64,000 bases of DNA, taken from positions 434,001 to 498,000 of the forward strand of contig NZ_JBNGOQ010000005.1 in assembly GCF_050589645.1 (NCBI RefSeq), given 5' to 3'. Positions 9,334 through 17,171 of this stretch are shown one piece after another. Position 1 is the stretch's first letter; every line of letters begins with the position of its first letter. The notes under the pieces were generated by a model that saw nothing but the letters and a program-made list of their open reading frames with translations, had not been told where the DNA came from and ran no database searches. Position numbers and translations under genes: made by a program. Source of the DNA: JBNGOQ01 sp050589645 (lineage in GTDB: Bacteria; Bacteroidota; Bacteroidia; Flavobacteriales; Flavobacteriaceae).

Positions 9334-9369
9334 TTTTGAACTTGAACTTTCAACCAAGTAATAAAACAA

Positions 9370-10065
9370 ATGAAAAGACTAGGAATCCTATCGCTGTTTG
9401 CCATTTTGTTCGTGGCTTTTGTGGTCATTTGGAACTACAGTTATGAAAAGGGTCTTGAGGAGGCCTATATCCCTATTTCGGAAGAAAGGGAGGTTCCTAT
9501 TATCCCATCGGAAAGTGCGGTCTTTGAACGATCGGAATTTGCTTTGGAGTATCTGAATATGCCCATTGATGAAAATCATCAAAGAACCCTGGATACGTAT
9601 TACGGCAATAGGGCGTACACCGGCGCACCTCCCAGTATTCCACACCCGGTCAAAGAGGAACGCAGTATGGGAGGCAAGGTGTGCCTGCAATGCCATCAAA
9701 ACGGGGGCTTTGTGGAAAAATTCAACGCCTACGCCCCGGTTACGCCCCACCCGGAGATGATTAATTGCAGGCAGTGTCATGTGACCCAGGTGGCGCAATC
9801 AACGTTTGCGGCCAACACCTTCTATAAAAAACCCGCTCCTGCAGTGGGCGTTAACAACGCGCTTGATGGCAGCCCGCCTGTTGTCCCGCATCCACTGCAG
9901 TTACGGGAAAATTGTCTTGCCTGCCACGCGGGGCCCGGTGCGGTGAAGGAACTTCGGATTGACCATCCGGAACGTATCAATTGCAGACAATGCCATGTGC
10001 CCAAAACTGGGGAAACGCAGGCTGCTATGTTGTTTATAAGAGCTAATACCGATGTAAATGAATAA
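9370..10065 (+). CDS. napB: NapB-like nitrate reductase cytochrome c with four heme sites
   Basis: A 231-residue membrane-anchored periplasmic cytochrome. Residues 2-23 form a hydrophobic signal-anchor. Four CxxCH heme motifs start at Cys105 (CLQCH), Cys133 (CRQCH), Cys182 (CLACH) and Cys205 (CRQCH). Standard NapB has two. The first pair lies in a full NapB-like module (APPSIPHPV ... CLQCH ... CRQCHVTQ ... ANTF), and the second pair lies in a repeat of it (SPPVVPHPL ... CLACH ... CRQCHVPK), so the protein looks internally duplicated. It should carry electrons to NapA. Its stop codon overlaps the start of the next cytochrome gene by 8 bases, showing tight coupling. Confidence 0.9.
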   Translation: MKRLGILSLFAILFVAFVVIWNYSYEKGLEEAYIPISEEREVPIIPSESAVFERSEFALEYLNMPIDENHQRTLDTYYGNRAYTGAPPSIPHPVKEERSMGGKVCLQCHQNGGFVEKFNAYAPVTPHPEMINCRQCHVTQVAQSTFAANTFYKKPAPAVGVNNALDGSPPVVPHPLQLRENCLACHAGPGAVKELRIDHPERINCRQCHVPKTGETQAAMLFIRANTDVNE

Positions 10066-10672
10066 CGTAAAGATCTTGGTGGGTTTCCTAGTATTGTGTG
10101 GCGTGCTGTCCTGCAAGCATAAAGAGAGCGAATATCATAGCTTAGGGGAGAAAATAGAGGAAGAGAGCAAGAAGTACCACGGGACGTCCATTTCCTCCGA
10201 GGATTATCTGGGCGATATCAAGACGATTGAAATTACCGAAGGAGGCCATACTTTTCTGATACCTGAACGCAAAGGCCAGATCAAATCCTATCCCTGCCTG
10301 GAATGTCACATCAAACCTTTGGAGGAATTGCAGGGAAAGGATATTAAGAAGGCGCATTGGGATATCAAATTGGTGCATGCCAATGAAAATGCCATGAACT
10401 GTATTACGTGCCATGATGGGAGCAATATGAATAATTTACAAAGCCTTACGGGAAAGATGGTCGATTTGAACCAAAGTTATCAACTGTGCAGTCAATGCCA
10501 TAACAATCAGTTCGAGGATTGGAAAGGGGGCGCCCACGGGAAAAATATCGGAGGCTGGGCTCCGCCTAGGGCGGCCATGACCTGTGTAAACTGTCATAAC
10601 CCGCATCAGCCACAAATAGCATCCAAATGGCCTGTGCGGTTCAACACCCGGAAAGTACAGGAAAGAGAATGA
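10058..10672 (+). CDS. Tetraheme cytochrome c lipoprotein of the nap operon
   Basis: A 204-residue protein with a lipoprotein signal (hydrophobic stretch then LSCK, Cys at about 19). Four CxxCH motifs start at Cys80 (CLECH), Cys115 (CITCH), Cys144 (CSQCH) and Cys176 (CVNCH). The spacing and the lipid anchor differ from NapC/NirT, which have an N-terminal transmembrane helix. It resembles cytochrome c3-type multiheme proteins. From its position between the NapB-like protein and the Fe-S/NrfD pair, I infer that it passes electrons from the membrane quinol module to NapB. It starts inside the napB stop region. Confidence 0.85.
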   Translation: MNNVKILVGFLVLCGVLSCKHKESEYHSLGEKIEEESKKYHGTSISSEDYLGDIKTIEITEGGHTFLIPERKGQIKSYPCLECHIKPLEELQGKDIKKAHWDIKLVHANENAMNCITCHDGSNMNNLQSLTGKMVDLNQSYQLCSQCHNNQFEDWKGGAHGKNIGGWAPPRAAMTCVNCHNPHQPQIASKWPVRFNTRKVQERE

Positions 10673-10702
10673 ACAACAGGCGTTAGATTTAAAAAAAAGG
10701 TC

Positions 10703-11782
10703 ATGAGCGATAAAAAGAAATGGTATTCCTTAAATCTTGGCAGTTCCCAAAAAGAAACTGCGCATTCTGGCTGTGGGTGTGGAAAAACCTCCGGTGGATG
10801 TGGCTCCCACCAAAAGAGCATAGGCGAAGAGGCCAAAAAGGACGGCTTCGAACAGGTGTTTGATGTTAAAATGGACCGCAGGTCTGCTTTTAAACAATTG
10901 ACGGCCAGTTTAATGATCGGTGCGGGCGCGGTAAGTACCTCCTGTAGTATGATTGCGGGAGAGGAAACCAAGGAAAAAGCACAGATTGATTGGGAAGAGC
11001 AGTTTAAGGGGAATTATAAATTAATGTCCAAGGAAGAGCGCAAGGCCACCGTTGATCGTTTGGTGCGGTCCTACCAATTGCGCAAGAAGAAGAACATCAC
11101 CATGACCGCCACGGATGCCCCGGAGGATGTACTCTTCGGGTATGCCTTCAATATTTCCAAATGTCAAGGATATATGGACTGCGTAAGCGCCTGTGTCAAG
11201 GAGAACAATCAGGATAGAAATTCGGAAATGCAGTACATCCGTATCCATGAAATGAAGGATGGGGAAGGCTTTAAGTTTAATGAGGCCGATGATAATTACT
11301 ACCATGAGGTGCCTGCGGAAGGTCATTTTTACATGGGCACACAGTGTTTTCATTGTGATAACCCTCCCTGTGTTGACGTATGCCCTGTGGAAGCTACGTG
11401 GCGTGAGGAGGACGGACTGGTGGTCATTGACTACGATTGGTGCATTGGATGTAGGTATTGCATGGCCGCATGTCCTTACGATGGCCGGCGTTTTAACTGG
11501 AGCAAACCCGAGGTGCCGGAGGAGGAGGTCAACAAAAATCAGCACTATTTGGGCAACCGGATGCGTAAAAAAGGCGTGATGGAAAAATGCACCTTTTGTG
11601 TACAACGTTCCAGATCGGGGAAGGATCCAGCCTGTGTAGAAGCTTGCCCTACAGGAGCCAGGGTATTTGGAAACCTCTTGGACCCGGATAGTACCATCCG
11701 TTGGGTACTGGAAAATAAAAAAGTATTCCGCCTAAAGGAAGATCTGGGTACGGAGCCCAAGTTCTGGTATTATATGGATTAA
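10703..11782 (+). CDS. NrfC/PsrB-type Fe-S electron-transfer subunit with Tat signal
   Basis: A 359-residue protein. A Cys-rich leader (residues about 24-33, CGCGKTSGGCG) precedes a Tat-like motif DRRSAFKQL (Arg59-Arg60) and hydrophobic core. Three complete [4Fe-4S] sites follow: CFHCDNPPCVDVC, CIGCRYCMAAC and CTFC...CVEAC. A further site at 154-164 reads CQGYMDCVSAC, where the second ligand position is Tyr157. The family passes electrons between an NrfD-type membrane quinol oxidase and a terminal reductase. The Fe-S protein and the downstream NrfD gene belong together despite 498 bases of repeats between them. NapG is an alternative, but the pairing with NrfD favours the NrfC/PsrB type. Confidence 0.85.
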   Translation: MSDKKKWYSLNLGSSQKETAHSGCGCGKTSGGCGSHQKSIGEEAKKDGFEQVFDVKMDRRSAFKQLTASLMIGAGAVSTSCSMIAGEETKEKAQIDWEEQFKGNYKLMSKEERKATVDRLVRSYQLRKKKNITMTATDAPEDVLFGYAFNISKCQGYMDCVSACVKENNQDRNSEMQYIRIHEMKDGEGFKFNEADDNYYHEVPAEGHFYMGTQCFHCDNPPCVDVCPVEATWREEDGLVVIDYDWCIGCRYCMAACPYDGRRFNWSKPEVPEEEVNKNQHYLGNRMRKKGVMEKCTFCVQRSRSGKDPACVEACPTGARVFGNLLDPDSTIRWVLENKKVFRLKEDLGTEPKFWYYMD

Positions 11783-12280
11783 GAACAGTAGACAGTGGGC
11801 AGTAAGCAGTGAACAATTAGCAGTGGGCAGTAATGGGTTGATGGCGGATGGCGGGCAATGATGGGTTAGAAGTTATGAATGATTAACTACTACCAGAAAC
11901 TAGAAACCTTGAACAATAAACAGTAAACAATTAACAATAAACAATTAGCAGTGGGCAGTAATGGGTTGATGGTCGATGGCGGATGGTGGGTTAAGTTATG
12001 AGCGATTAACTACTACCAGAAACGAGAAACTTTGAACAGTAAGCAGTTGGCAAAAGGCAGTGTTGGGTGATGGGGTAAGAGTTATAAGTTGATGAATTAT
12101 GAATTCTATTCGCTATTGCCTATTCCCTCTTCGCTCATTGGGCGATGGGGCCGGAGATTCCTCGCAGGCTCGGAATGACAAATCAATATCTGTTGTCATT
12201 CAGAATGAAAGGGAGTGAAGCGAAGAATCTCAAGCAGTGGACAGTGAACAATTCTAAATGCGCAATTATAGGAACAGGAT
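11783..12280. repeat. Repeat-rich gap between the Fe-S and NrfD genes
   Basis: No gene is visible in these 498 bases. They hold a tandem duplication with a period of about 128 bases: copies begin ACAATTAGCAGTGGGCAGTA at 11813 and 11941, and both contain GATTAACTACTACCAGAAAC. Around these are runs of short words (AACAGTAGACAGTGGGCAGT type). An imperfect palindrome lies at 12154-12231. The NrfD gene starts straight after the repeats, at 12281. Confidence 0.85.
12154..12231. repeat. REP-like imperfect palindrome
   Basis: GAGATTCCTCGC...CTCGGAATGACA on the left mirrors TGTCATTCAGAATG...GCGAAGAATCTC on the right. This is the general pattern of dispersed intergenic palindromes known as REP-type elements in many bacteria. 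Only one copy is present in this window, so dispersal cannot be shown here. Confidence 0.6.
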
Positions 12281-13525
12281 ATGAAAAGACTTAAGGTTTT
12301 TGGAAGTTTAGTGAGGGACAGCTTGGACCATATCACCCATGGTTCAAGGAAATACCACATTTGGATGGCCTTTCTGACTTTTGTAATGCTCATTGGCATG
12401 TATTGCTATTCCATACAGATAGAAGAGGGTTTGAGCGTCACGGGAATGACGGATAGGGTGAGCTGGGGACTTTATATTTCCAACTTTACTTTTCTGGTAG
12501 GAGTAGCTGCTGCTGCCGTCATGCTAGTGATGCCCACCTATGTGTTGCACGACATTGATTTTAAACAGGCCGTACTTATTGGCGAGGGCCTTGCCGTTGC
12601 CGCCTTATTGATGTGCCTTGCCTTTGTTATTGCCGATATGGGAGGACCTTCCGTATTATGGCATATGATACCAGGCATAGGCGTCTTTAATTTTCCCAGT
12701 TCCATGCTTGCCTGGGATGTTATTGTCCTAAACGGCTACCTGTTTATCAACATCAGTATTCCATTTTATATTCTTTTTAGGCATTATCAAGGAAAGGATG
12801 CCAACCCCAAGGTCTATATTCCCGGAGCAATTTTATCGGTTTTATGGGCGGTGGGCATTCATTTGGTAACGGCCTTTTTATACGAAGGGCTTCAGGCACG
12901 TCCGTTTTGGAACAACGCGCTTTTGGGTCCACGCTTTCTGGCATCGGCTTTTGCGGCCGGTCCGGCTTTGATTATACTTGTCCTGGCAATAATCCGGGTG
13001 CACACTCCTTTTAAAATCGAAGACAAAACGATTAAAAAAATTGCAATGATTGTGGTGGTAGCGGCCCAAATAAATATCATTATGCTGGTATCGGAACTGT
13101 TCAAAGAGTTTTATGCGCCCACCCATCATAGCGAAAGTGCCTATTATCTCTTCTTCGGGTTGGAGGGGAAAACAGCCTTACTGCCTTGGATATGGACCGC
13201 AATTCCCCTGAACGTTTTAGCTACCGTGCTTCTGACGATCAACAAATTGCGAAACAACCCCAAAGTCCTGTACTTTTCGTGCTTTTTACTGTTTGTGGCC
13301 ATTTGGATCGAAAAAGGATTTGGCCTCATCGTTCCCGGATTTATACCCGGACCTTATGGGAAAATAGCCGAATACACACCTACAGGGATAGAAATCGGGG
13401 TAACGCTCGGCATCTGGGCCATGGGTGCCTTTATCTTTACCATGCTGGCCAAGACCGCCATTGGTATTGAGCTGGGAAAATTGCGGTACAAGAAGAAAAA
13501 AGTGGTGGACACGGAATCCGCTTAA
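12281..13525 (+). CDS. nrfD: NrfD/PsrC-type membrane quinol-interacting subunit
   Basis: A 414-residue integral membrane protein with about ten hydrophobic segments, beginning KYHIWMAFLTFVMLIGMYCY and containing SWGLYISNFTFLVG. That fits the NrfD/PsrC/ActC superfamily, which binds quinol in the membrane and passes electrons to a partner Fe-S subunit. The partner is the four-cluster protein at 10703-11782. In this operon it probably replaces NapC or NapGH as the quinol-oxidising unit of nitrate reduction. The gene is followed 25 bases later by a small DUF7009-like gene. Confidence 0.88.
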   Translation: MKRLKVFGSLVRDSLDHITHGSRKYHIWMAFLTFVMLIGMYCYSIQIEEGLSVTGMTDRVSWGLYISNFTFLVGVAAAAVMLVMPTYVLHDIDFKQAVLIGEGLAVAALLMCLAFVIADMGGPSVLWHMIPGIGVFNFPSSMLAWDVIVLNGYLFINISIPFYILFRHYQGKDANPKVYIPGAILSVLWAVGIHLVTAFLYEGLQARPFWNNALLGPRFLASAFAAGPALIILVLAIIRVHTPFKIEDKTIKKIAMIVVVAAQINIIMLVSELFKEFYAPTHHSESAYYLFFGLEGKTALLPWIWTAIPLNVLATVLLTINKLRNNPKVLYFSCFLLFVAIWIEKGFGLIVPGFIPGPYGKIAEYTPTGIEIGVTLGIWAMGAFIFTMLAKTAIGIELGKLRYKKKKVVDTESA

Positions 13526-13550
13526 ATTAAATTTTGAATACTATAGGAGG

Positions 13551-13919
13551 ATGAAAATAAGAATAAGAGGAAATTCGGTACGCTATAGGCTTACAAAAAC
13601 AGAGGTAAAAACGTTCTGCGAAACCGGGTATTACGAGGAAAAAACACAATTCAATGACCGGACCCTTAGCTATGCGCTAAAGGCTTCGGACACCATTGAG
13701 CAGCTTGCGGCGGAATTTAGCGGTGATACCATAACACTCCACCTTTCCGTTGAAAAAAGTGAAGGTTGGGCCGAGAATGAAACCGTGGGCTTTCAACATA
13801 CGGTACTCCTGGACAATGGCGAGGAATTATTTCTTTTAGTAGAAAAAGACTTTGTTTGTTTGGACAATACCATGGAAGACCAGTCCGACAATTATCCCAA
13901 TCCCCTGGCCGAATGCTAA
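13551..13919 (+). CDS. Small conserved protein, DUF7009-like, at the end of the nap operon
   Basis: A 122-residue soluble protein with no signal peptide. It opens MKIRIRGNSVRYRLTKTEV and alternates strands and helices, then has an acidic tail with ...CLDNTMEDQ and a terminal Cys. The layout resembles the flavobacterial DUF7009 proteins, whose function is unknown. AGGAGG abuts the ATG directly, an unusually strong but very closely spaced Shine-Dalgarno sequence for this phylum. Position 25 bases after NrfD suggests cotranscription and perhaps an assembly role for the nitrate reductase; that is inference. Confidence 0.7.
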   Translation: MKIRIRGNSVRYRLTKTEVKTFCETGYYEEKTQFNDRTLSYALKASDTIEQLAAEFSGDTITLHLSVEKSEGWAENETVGFQHTVLLDNGEELFLLVEKDFVCLDNTMEDQSDNYPNPLAEC

Positions 13920-13997
13920 GGGCGCCTGCATATCAGGTTATATAAATATGCTGTTCCCAAAATCGAGCGTTTGCCTGCTTGTTTTATGGTAAGGCCA

Positions 13998-14315
13998 TTA
14001 AAAGGAACCTACTACTAGTATGGTTGAAACGATCAGTGCTATGATGCACGTTGCCAGCAAGAACATGGCCAGTACCGTACTAATGCGGACATAGACTTTT
14101 TGAATACCTGTTGTGGTTGCCATGTAGTGATGGGACATTTTGGCCAAATACAAAAAGATGAGCCAACAGGTGAGATACACAAAGAAAGGACTTACATAGG
14201 CCATTCCCCCTATGCCATATACAATGTTGGCAGAGACCTGCTCCACCTGGGGAAAGATAAAAAGAAGCGCCAAGGGGCCTAAAAAACAAACCAGAGATCT
14301 CGTAATTCTTTCCAT
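13998..14315 (-). CDS. Small three-helix membrane protein, unknown function
   Basis: A 105-residue hydrophobic protein with three likely transmembrane segments (about 8-24, 41-60 and 80-103) and a central SHHYMATTTGIQK loop containing two adjacent histidines. I do not recognise the family. It is convergent with the nap operon tail and lies 190 bases after the YHS-domain gene on the same strand. Its start ATG at 14315 is the only sensible choice. Confidence 0.6.
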   Translation of the reverse strand: MERITRSLVCFLGPLALLFIFPQVEQVSANIVYGIGGMAYVSPFFVYLTCWLIFLYLAKMSHHYMATTTGIQKVYVRISTVLAMFLLATCIIALIVSTILVVGSF

Positions 14316-14505
14316 AGCTTACACGATTATGAAAAAATGTATTGAGAGGGCTATGACTTAATACTGATATATACGCATATTCTTTTAAGAATAGACGTAA
14401 CCCAAGCACAAAACTTACAGCAAGCTGCCCATATCAGAGTTCTTTCTTTATGGCCTCTTGAGGGTTCTGAAGGCCACATCCTCCTCTAGGCAGTTGTGTT
14501 TCGTT

Positions 14506-14964
14506 TTATTTTCCTTTGTCAACAATTTTGGTCCAATTCCTGTCCGCTCGGTCCCGGAGTGTCTCGGGTCCCTCGCTAATCCATTTTTCCAGCGTATTGG
14601 TAGACCGAAAATTATAGAACAAATACAGTTTTCCGTCCCGGATCTCATAGGTTTCCGGATCAATTTTCACCTTTTTTCCACTCTTGCCTATGGCATAGGC
14701 GCACCACCCTCCATATTGGGGCACATATTTATCGGGAGCTGATTTAAATTTGTTCAGGTTGGATGTAGTGGAAAAGCTGAATTTTGCTCCATGGTACACA
14801 TACACCAAATCTTCCTTGCCCTTCTGTACCTGTTGGTCAAAATAGGCCACAACATCATATCCTTCGGCTGCATACCCATTTTTTTTGTTGAAATCCGCGT
14901 TTTGTCCAAAGGCATTGATCGTTATAAACAAAATGAGGAACCTAATGAAAAACTTTTGTGTCAT
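14506..14964 (-). CDS. Exported YHS-domain protein
   Basis: A 152-residue protein with a signal peptide (MTQKFFIRFLILFITINAFG) when started at the ATG at 14964; the frame is open to 15042 but the extension would precede the signal. The mature part carries a YHS-type domain: GYDVVAYFDQQ, then KFSFSTTSNLNKFKSAPDKYVPQYGGWCAYA. YHS domains are metal-binding modules found in copper pumps and periplasmic proteins. The conserved Cys in GGWCAYA and the tyrosines fit that. The role in this organism is unknown; it could serve metal or peroxide handling near the respiratory genes. Confidence 0.8.
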   Translation of the reverse strand: MTQKFFIRFLILFITINAFGQNADFNKKNGYAAEGYDVVAYFDQQVQKGKEDLVYVYHGAKFSFSTTSNLNKFKSAPDKYVPQYGGWCAYAIGKSGKKVKIDPETYEIRDGKLYLFYNFRSTNTLEKWISEGPETLRDRADRNWTKIVDKGK

Positions 14965-15272
14965 AATAAGCTGTTCTTTATAGTCTTTCCCTATTAGTAC
15001 TACAATCATGCCAATCATTACAGCACTACTAAAAGTAACCAAAAAGAGGTAATCCCATGGCTTCCTGTATAAATCTTAGGATAGTTTTAAGGTTTTTCCC
15101 GGAAAAACGACGTCTAAAAGGGTAGGGAATAAACTATGTTTGTCCGAAAAACGTAAATAGGGGAAGTCGTAGAAACGGGAACGATTTTTGTTAGTTTTTC
15201 AAAATTTGGAGACTATTGTAAAAATGGGACACCTTAACGATCACACACAAAAAAATTACTAGAACAGAGCAG
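14965..15272. other. Divergent intergenic region between YHS and LysE genes
   Basis: 308 bases without a gene. It contains a perfect 17-base dyad (15092-15108) and, 45 bases further, a related half-site CCGAAAAACG at 15144-15153. The stretch near 15200 is T-rich. No exact TAnnTTTG promoter box was found. Confidence 0.6.
15092..15108. promoter_or_regulatory. Perfect palindrome GTTTTTCC-C-GGAAAAAC
   Basis: Eight-base arms flank a single central base, a geometry that suits a dimeric DNA-binding protein and not an RNA hairpin. The half-site CCGGAAAAACG is echoed as CCGAAAAACG at 15144-15153. It lies between the divergent YHS and LysE genes and may control either or both. Confidence 0.4.
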
Positions 15273-15965
15273 GTGGAGAAATTAGCAGTTGCGCTTAGGG
15301 CGCAAAACAGCACAACCAGGGTTGGATTGATAGGCATATATGGCCTTTTGATCAGCTTTGTGGGGGCGTTGCCTTTGGGAACCCTGAACATTACCGCCTT
15401 CAACATAGCCGCCTCGCAAAATGTTGGGGAAGCCTTGTTGTTTTCGTTTGCCGCCGTATTTGTCGAGCTGATTATTGTGCGGTTTACCTTGATGGGAGAC
15501 AAAAAAATAAATTTTAACGGAAAGCTTTCCTTTTACATACTACCATTTGCCGTGGCGCTGCTTTTGTATTTGGCCATTTCCAGTTTTATGTCGGCCAGTG
15601 CACCCCAAGAATTGGTGACAAGCGCTACCGTTTTCCCGATGATACAATCTTCAATCCTGTTGGGCGTATTGCTCAGTAGCTTGAACCCCCTGCACATTCC
15701 TTTCTGGATAGGATGGAATCGTCTGTTGATTTCAAAAAGACTGTTGCACAATAGCCTAGGTTCGTATGCTTCCTATATGGTCGGAATTGGCATTGGAACC
15801 TTGGGTGCCCTGTTGATATTCATTTTTTTGGGAAAGTACATTTTTCAGAATTACCAGCAATATAGTTCCATAATCGCCTGGATTATGGGCTGCTTATATC
15901 TTGGCTTTTCGTTTTATTTACTTTTCCTACTATATAAGAAGCATCTAAAATTAAAAATTTCATAA
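15273..15965 (+). CDS. LysE/RhtB-family exporter
   Basis: A 230-residue membrane protein with six hydrophobic segments. Near the N-terminus it has LLISFVGALPLGTLNITAFN, matching the LysE-family signature (GxxPGPxx region, here modified), and later LNPLHIPFWIGWN. LysE-type proteins export amino acids or similar small molecules. A GTG start is used here; no ATG lies nearby in frame. It is followed by DinB, NRDE and ATP-grasp genes with very short gaps, so it may export a product of that set. The substrate is unknown. Confidence 0.75.
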   Translation: MEKLAVALRAQNSTTRVGLIGIYGLLISFVGALPLGTLNITAFNIAASQNVGEALLFSFAAVFVELIIVRFTLMGDKKINFNGKLSFYILPFAVALLLYLAISSFMSASAPQELVTSATVFPMIQSSILLGVLLSSLNPLHIPFWIGWNRLLISKRLLHNSLGSYASYMVGIGIGTLGALLIFIFLGKYIFQNYQQYSSIIAWIMGCLYLGFSFYLLFLLYKKHLKLKIS

Positions 15966-15969
15966 GCTT

Positions 15970-16455
15970 ATGTTCAAATCCTCCATTCAAACAATCGAGC
16001 AATTCAAGGAGATCTTATCGCAGCTCCCGGAAGATTGTTACACCCGGCCTTGCCAAATGTTGTCAGAAGCAAGCATTGGCCAGCATACCCGACACATCAT
16101 TGAATTGTACCAATGTCTCTTACAGGGGTATGATTGTGCCGAAGTATCTTACGATAAGAGAAAAAGGGATAGGCGAATTGAGCAGGAACTAACTTTTGCC
16201 TTGGACCAACTTCAGGAAATTCAGGATTCCTTGGAGCGTCCGGACAAAGTACTACGGGTCAATTATGACCTGGATAATAGCGAGGTAGCCCTTACATCAA
16301 ATTATTTTAGGGAGGTCATGTACAATTTGGAACACACCATACATCATCAAGCCTTGATCAAGGTCGGAATTCGGCAATTTACGGATATGCCCTTACCAGA
16401 ATCCTTTGGGGTTGCACCATCAACCATGCAATTTAGAACGCAATGTGCACAGTAA
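15970..16455 (+). CDS. DinB-family metal-binding protein
   Basis: A 161-residue four-helix-bundle protein. Histidines in GQHTRHIIE and HTIHHQALIKVG are placed like the three metal ligands of the DinB/YfiT superfamily. Many members are thiol-dependent transferases (bacillithiol, mycothiol), others have no known reaction. It lies 4 bases after the LysE gene and overlaps the next gene by 13 bases, so it is part of one transcript. The substrate is unknown. Confidence 0.75.
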   Translation: MFKSSIQTIEQFKEILSQLPEDCYTRPCQMLSEASIGQHTRHIIELYQCLLQGYDCAEVSYDKRKRDRRIEQELTFALDQLQEIQDSLERPDKVLRVNYDLDNSEVALTSNYFREVMYNLEHTIHHQALIKVGIRQFTDMPLPESFGVAPSTMQFRTQCAQ

Positions 16456-17171
16456 GTTTTCTTCCTAGTAAAGATCGGTTTTTCATCACCTCCAATCGGG
16501 ATGAACAGCCTTCGCGCAGCGTAGCCTTTGAGCCCGTCGAAGAAGTGACCCATAATTGCAGGTTAATTTATCCCAAGGATCCAAAGGCGGGAGGTACCTG
16601 GTTCGCGGTCAATGAAAATGGAAACGTATGCGTGTTGCTCAACGGTGCTTTTGAAAAGCATATTTCCCAAGGAAACTATGCTATGAGCAGGGGCCTTGTG
16701 CTCTTAAAGGTGATAAGCGCGGCAACACCGGTTTTTGAATTGAGGACCATAGATCTACAACGGATAGAACCTTTTACCATTATCCTTTTTGTAAATCGGG
16801 AATTGCTGGAGTTTCGTTGGGATGGCCATCGGAAGTATTTTAAGGAATTGGACAGCGCACAAGCGTATATTTGGTCTTCTGCCACGCTGTACGACGCAGT
16901 GGTGAGGAGGCAGCGCGAGACCTTGTTTGACGGGTTTTTGAAGAGGACCACGGTCGTTCGGCCCGAGGACATTATCGGGTTTCATTCCAATAACCATGAT
17001 GATTTTGAAAATGGTTTTGTGATCAACCGGAACGATTCCCTAAAAACACTCAGTATTACCCAAGCAATTGTGGATGAAGATGAAATAGGCTTAAACCATA
17101 TGGATCTGTTGCGCGAAAAGGAGTATTTTATTTCGATGGCAACGAGGCATATGTCCAATCATTCAAAATGA
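16443..17171 (+). CDS. NRDE/TANGO2-family protein
   Basis: A 242-residue cytoplasmic protein opening MCTVSF and containing TSNRDEQPSRS, the Asn-Arg-Asp-Glu signature of the NRDE (TANGO2) family. N-terminal Cys2 could act as a nucleophile, as in Ntn-hydrolase-like folds. Eukaryotic homologues have been linked to heme trafficking and secretory-pathway organisation; bacterial roles are unsettled. It overlaps the DinB gene by 13 bases and the ATP-grasp gene by 4 (ATGA). Confidence 0.85.
   Translation: MCTVSFLPSKDRFFITSNRDEQPSRSVAFEPVEEVTHNCRLIYPKDPKAGGTWFAVNENGNVCVLLNGAFEKHISQGNYAMSRGLVLLKVISAATPVFELRTIDLQRIEPFTIILFVNRELLEFRWDGHRKYFKELDSAQAYIWSSATLYDAVVRRQRETLFDGFLKRTTVVRPEDIIGFHSNNHDDFENGFVINRNDSLKTLSITQAIVDEDEIGLNHMDLLREKEYFISMATRHMSNHSK

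Noticed and set aside
9258..9369. Possible CRISPR array in the napA-napB gap
   Set aside because: The units are directly adjacent with no spacers and there are no cas genes.
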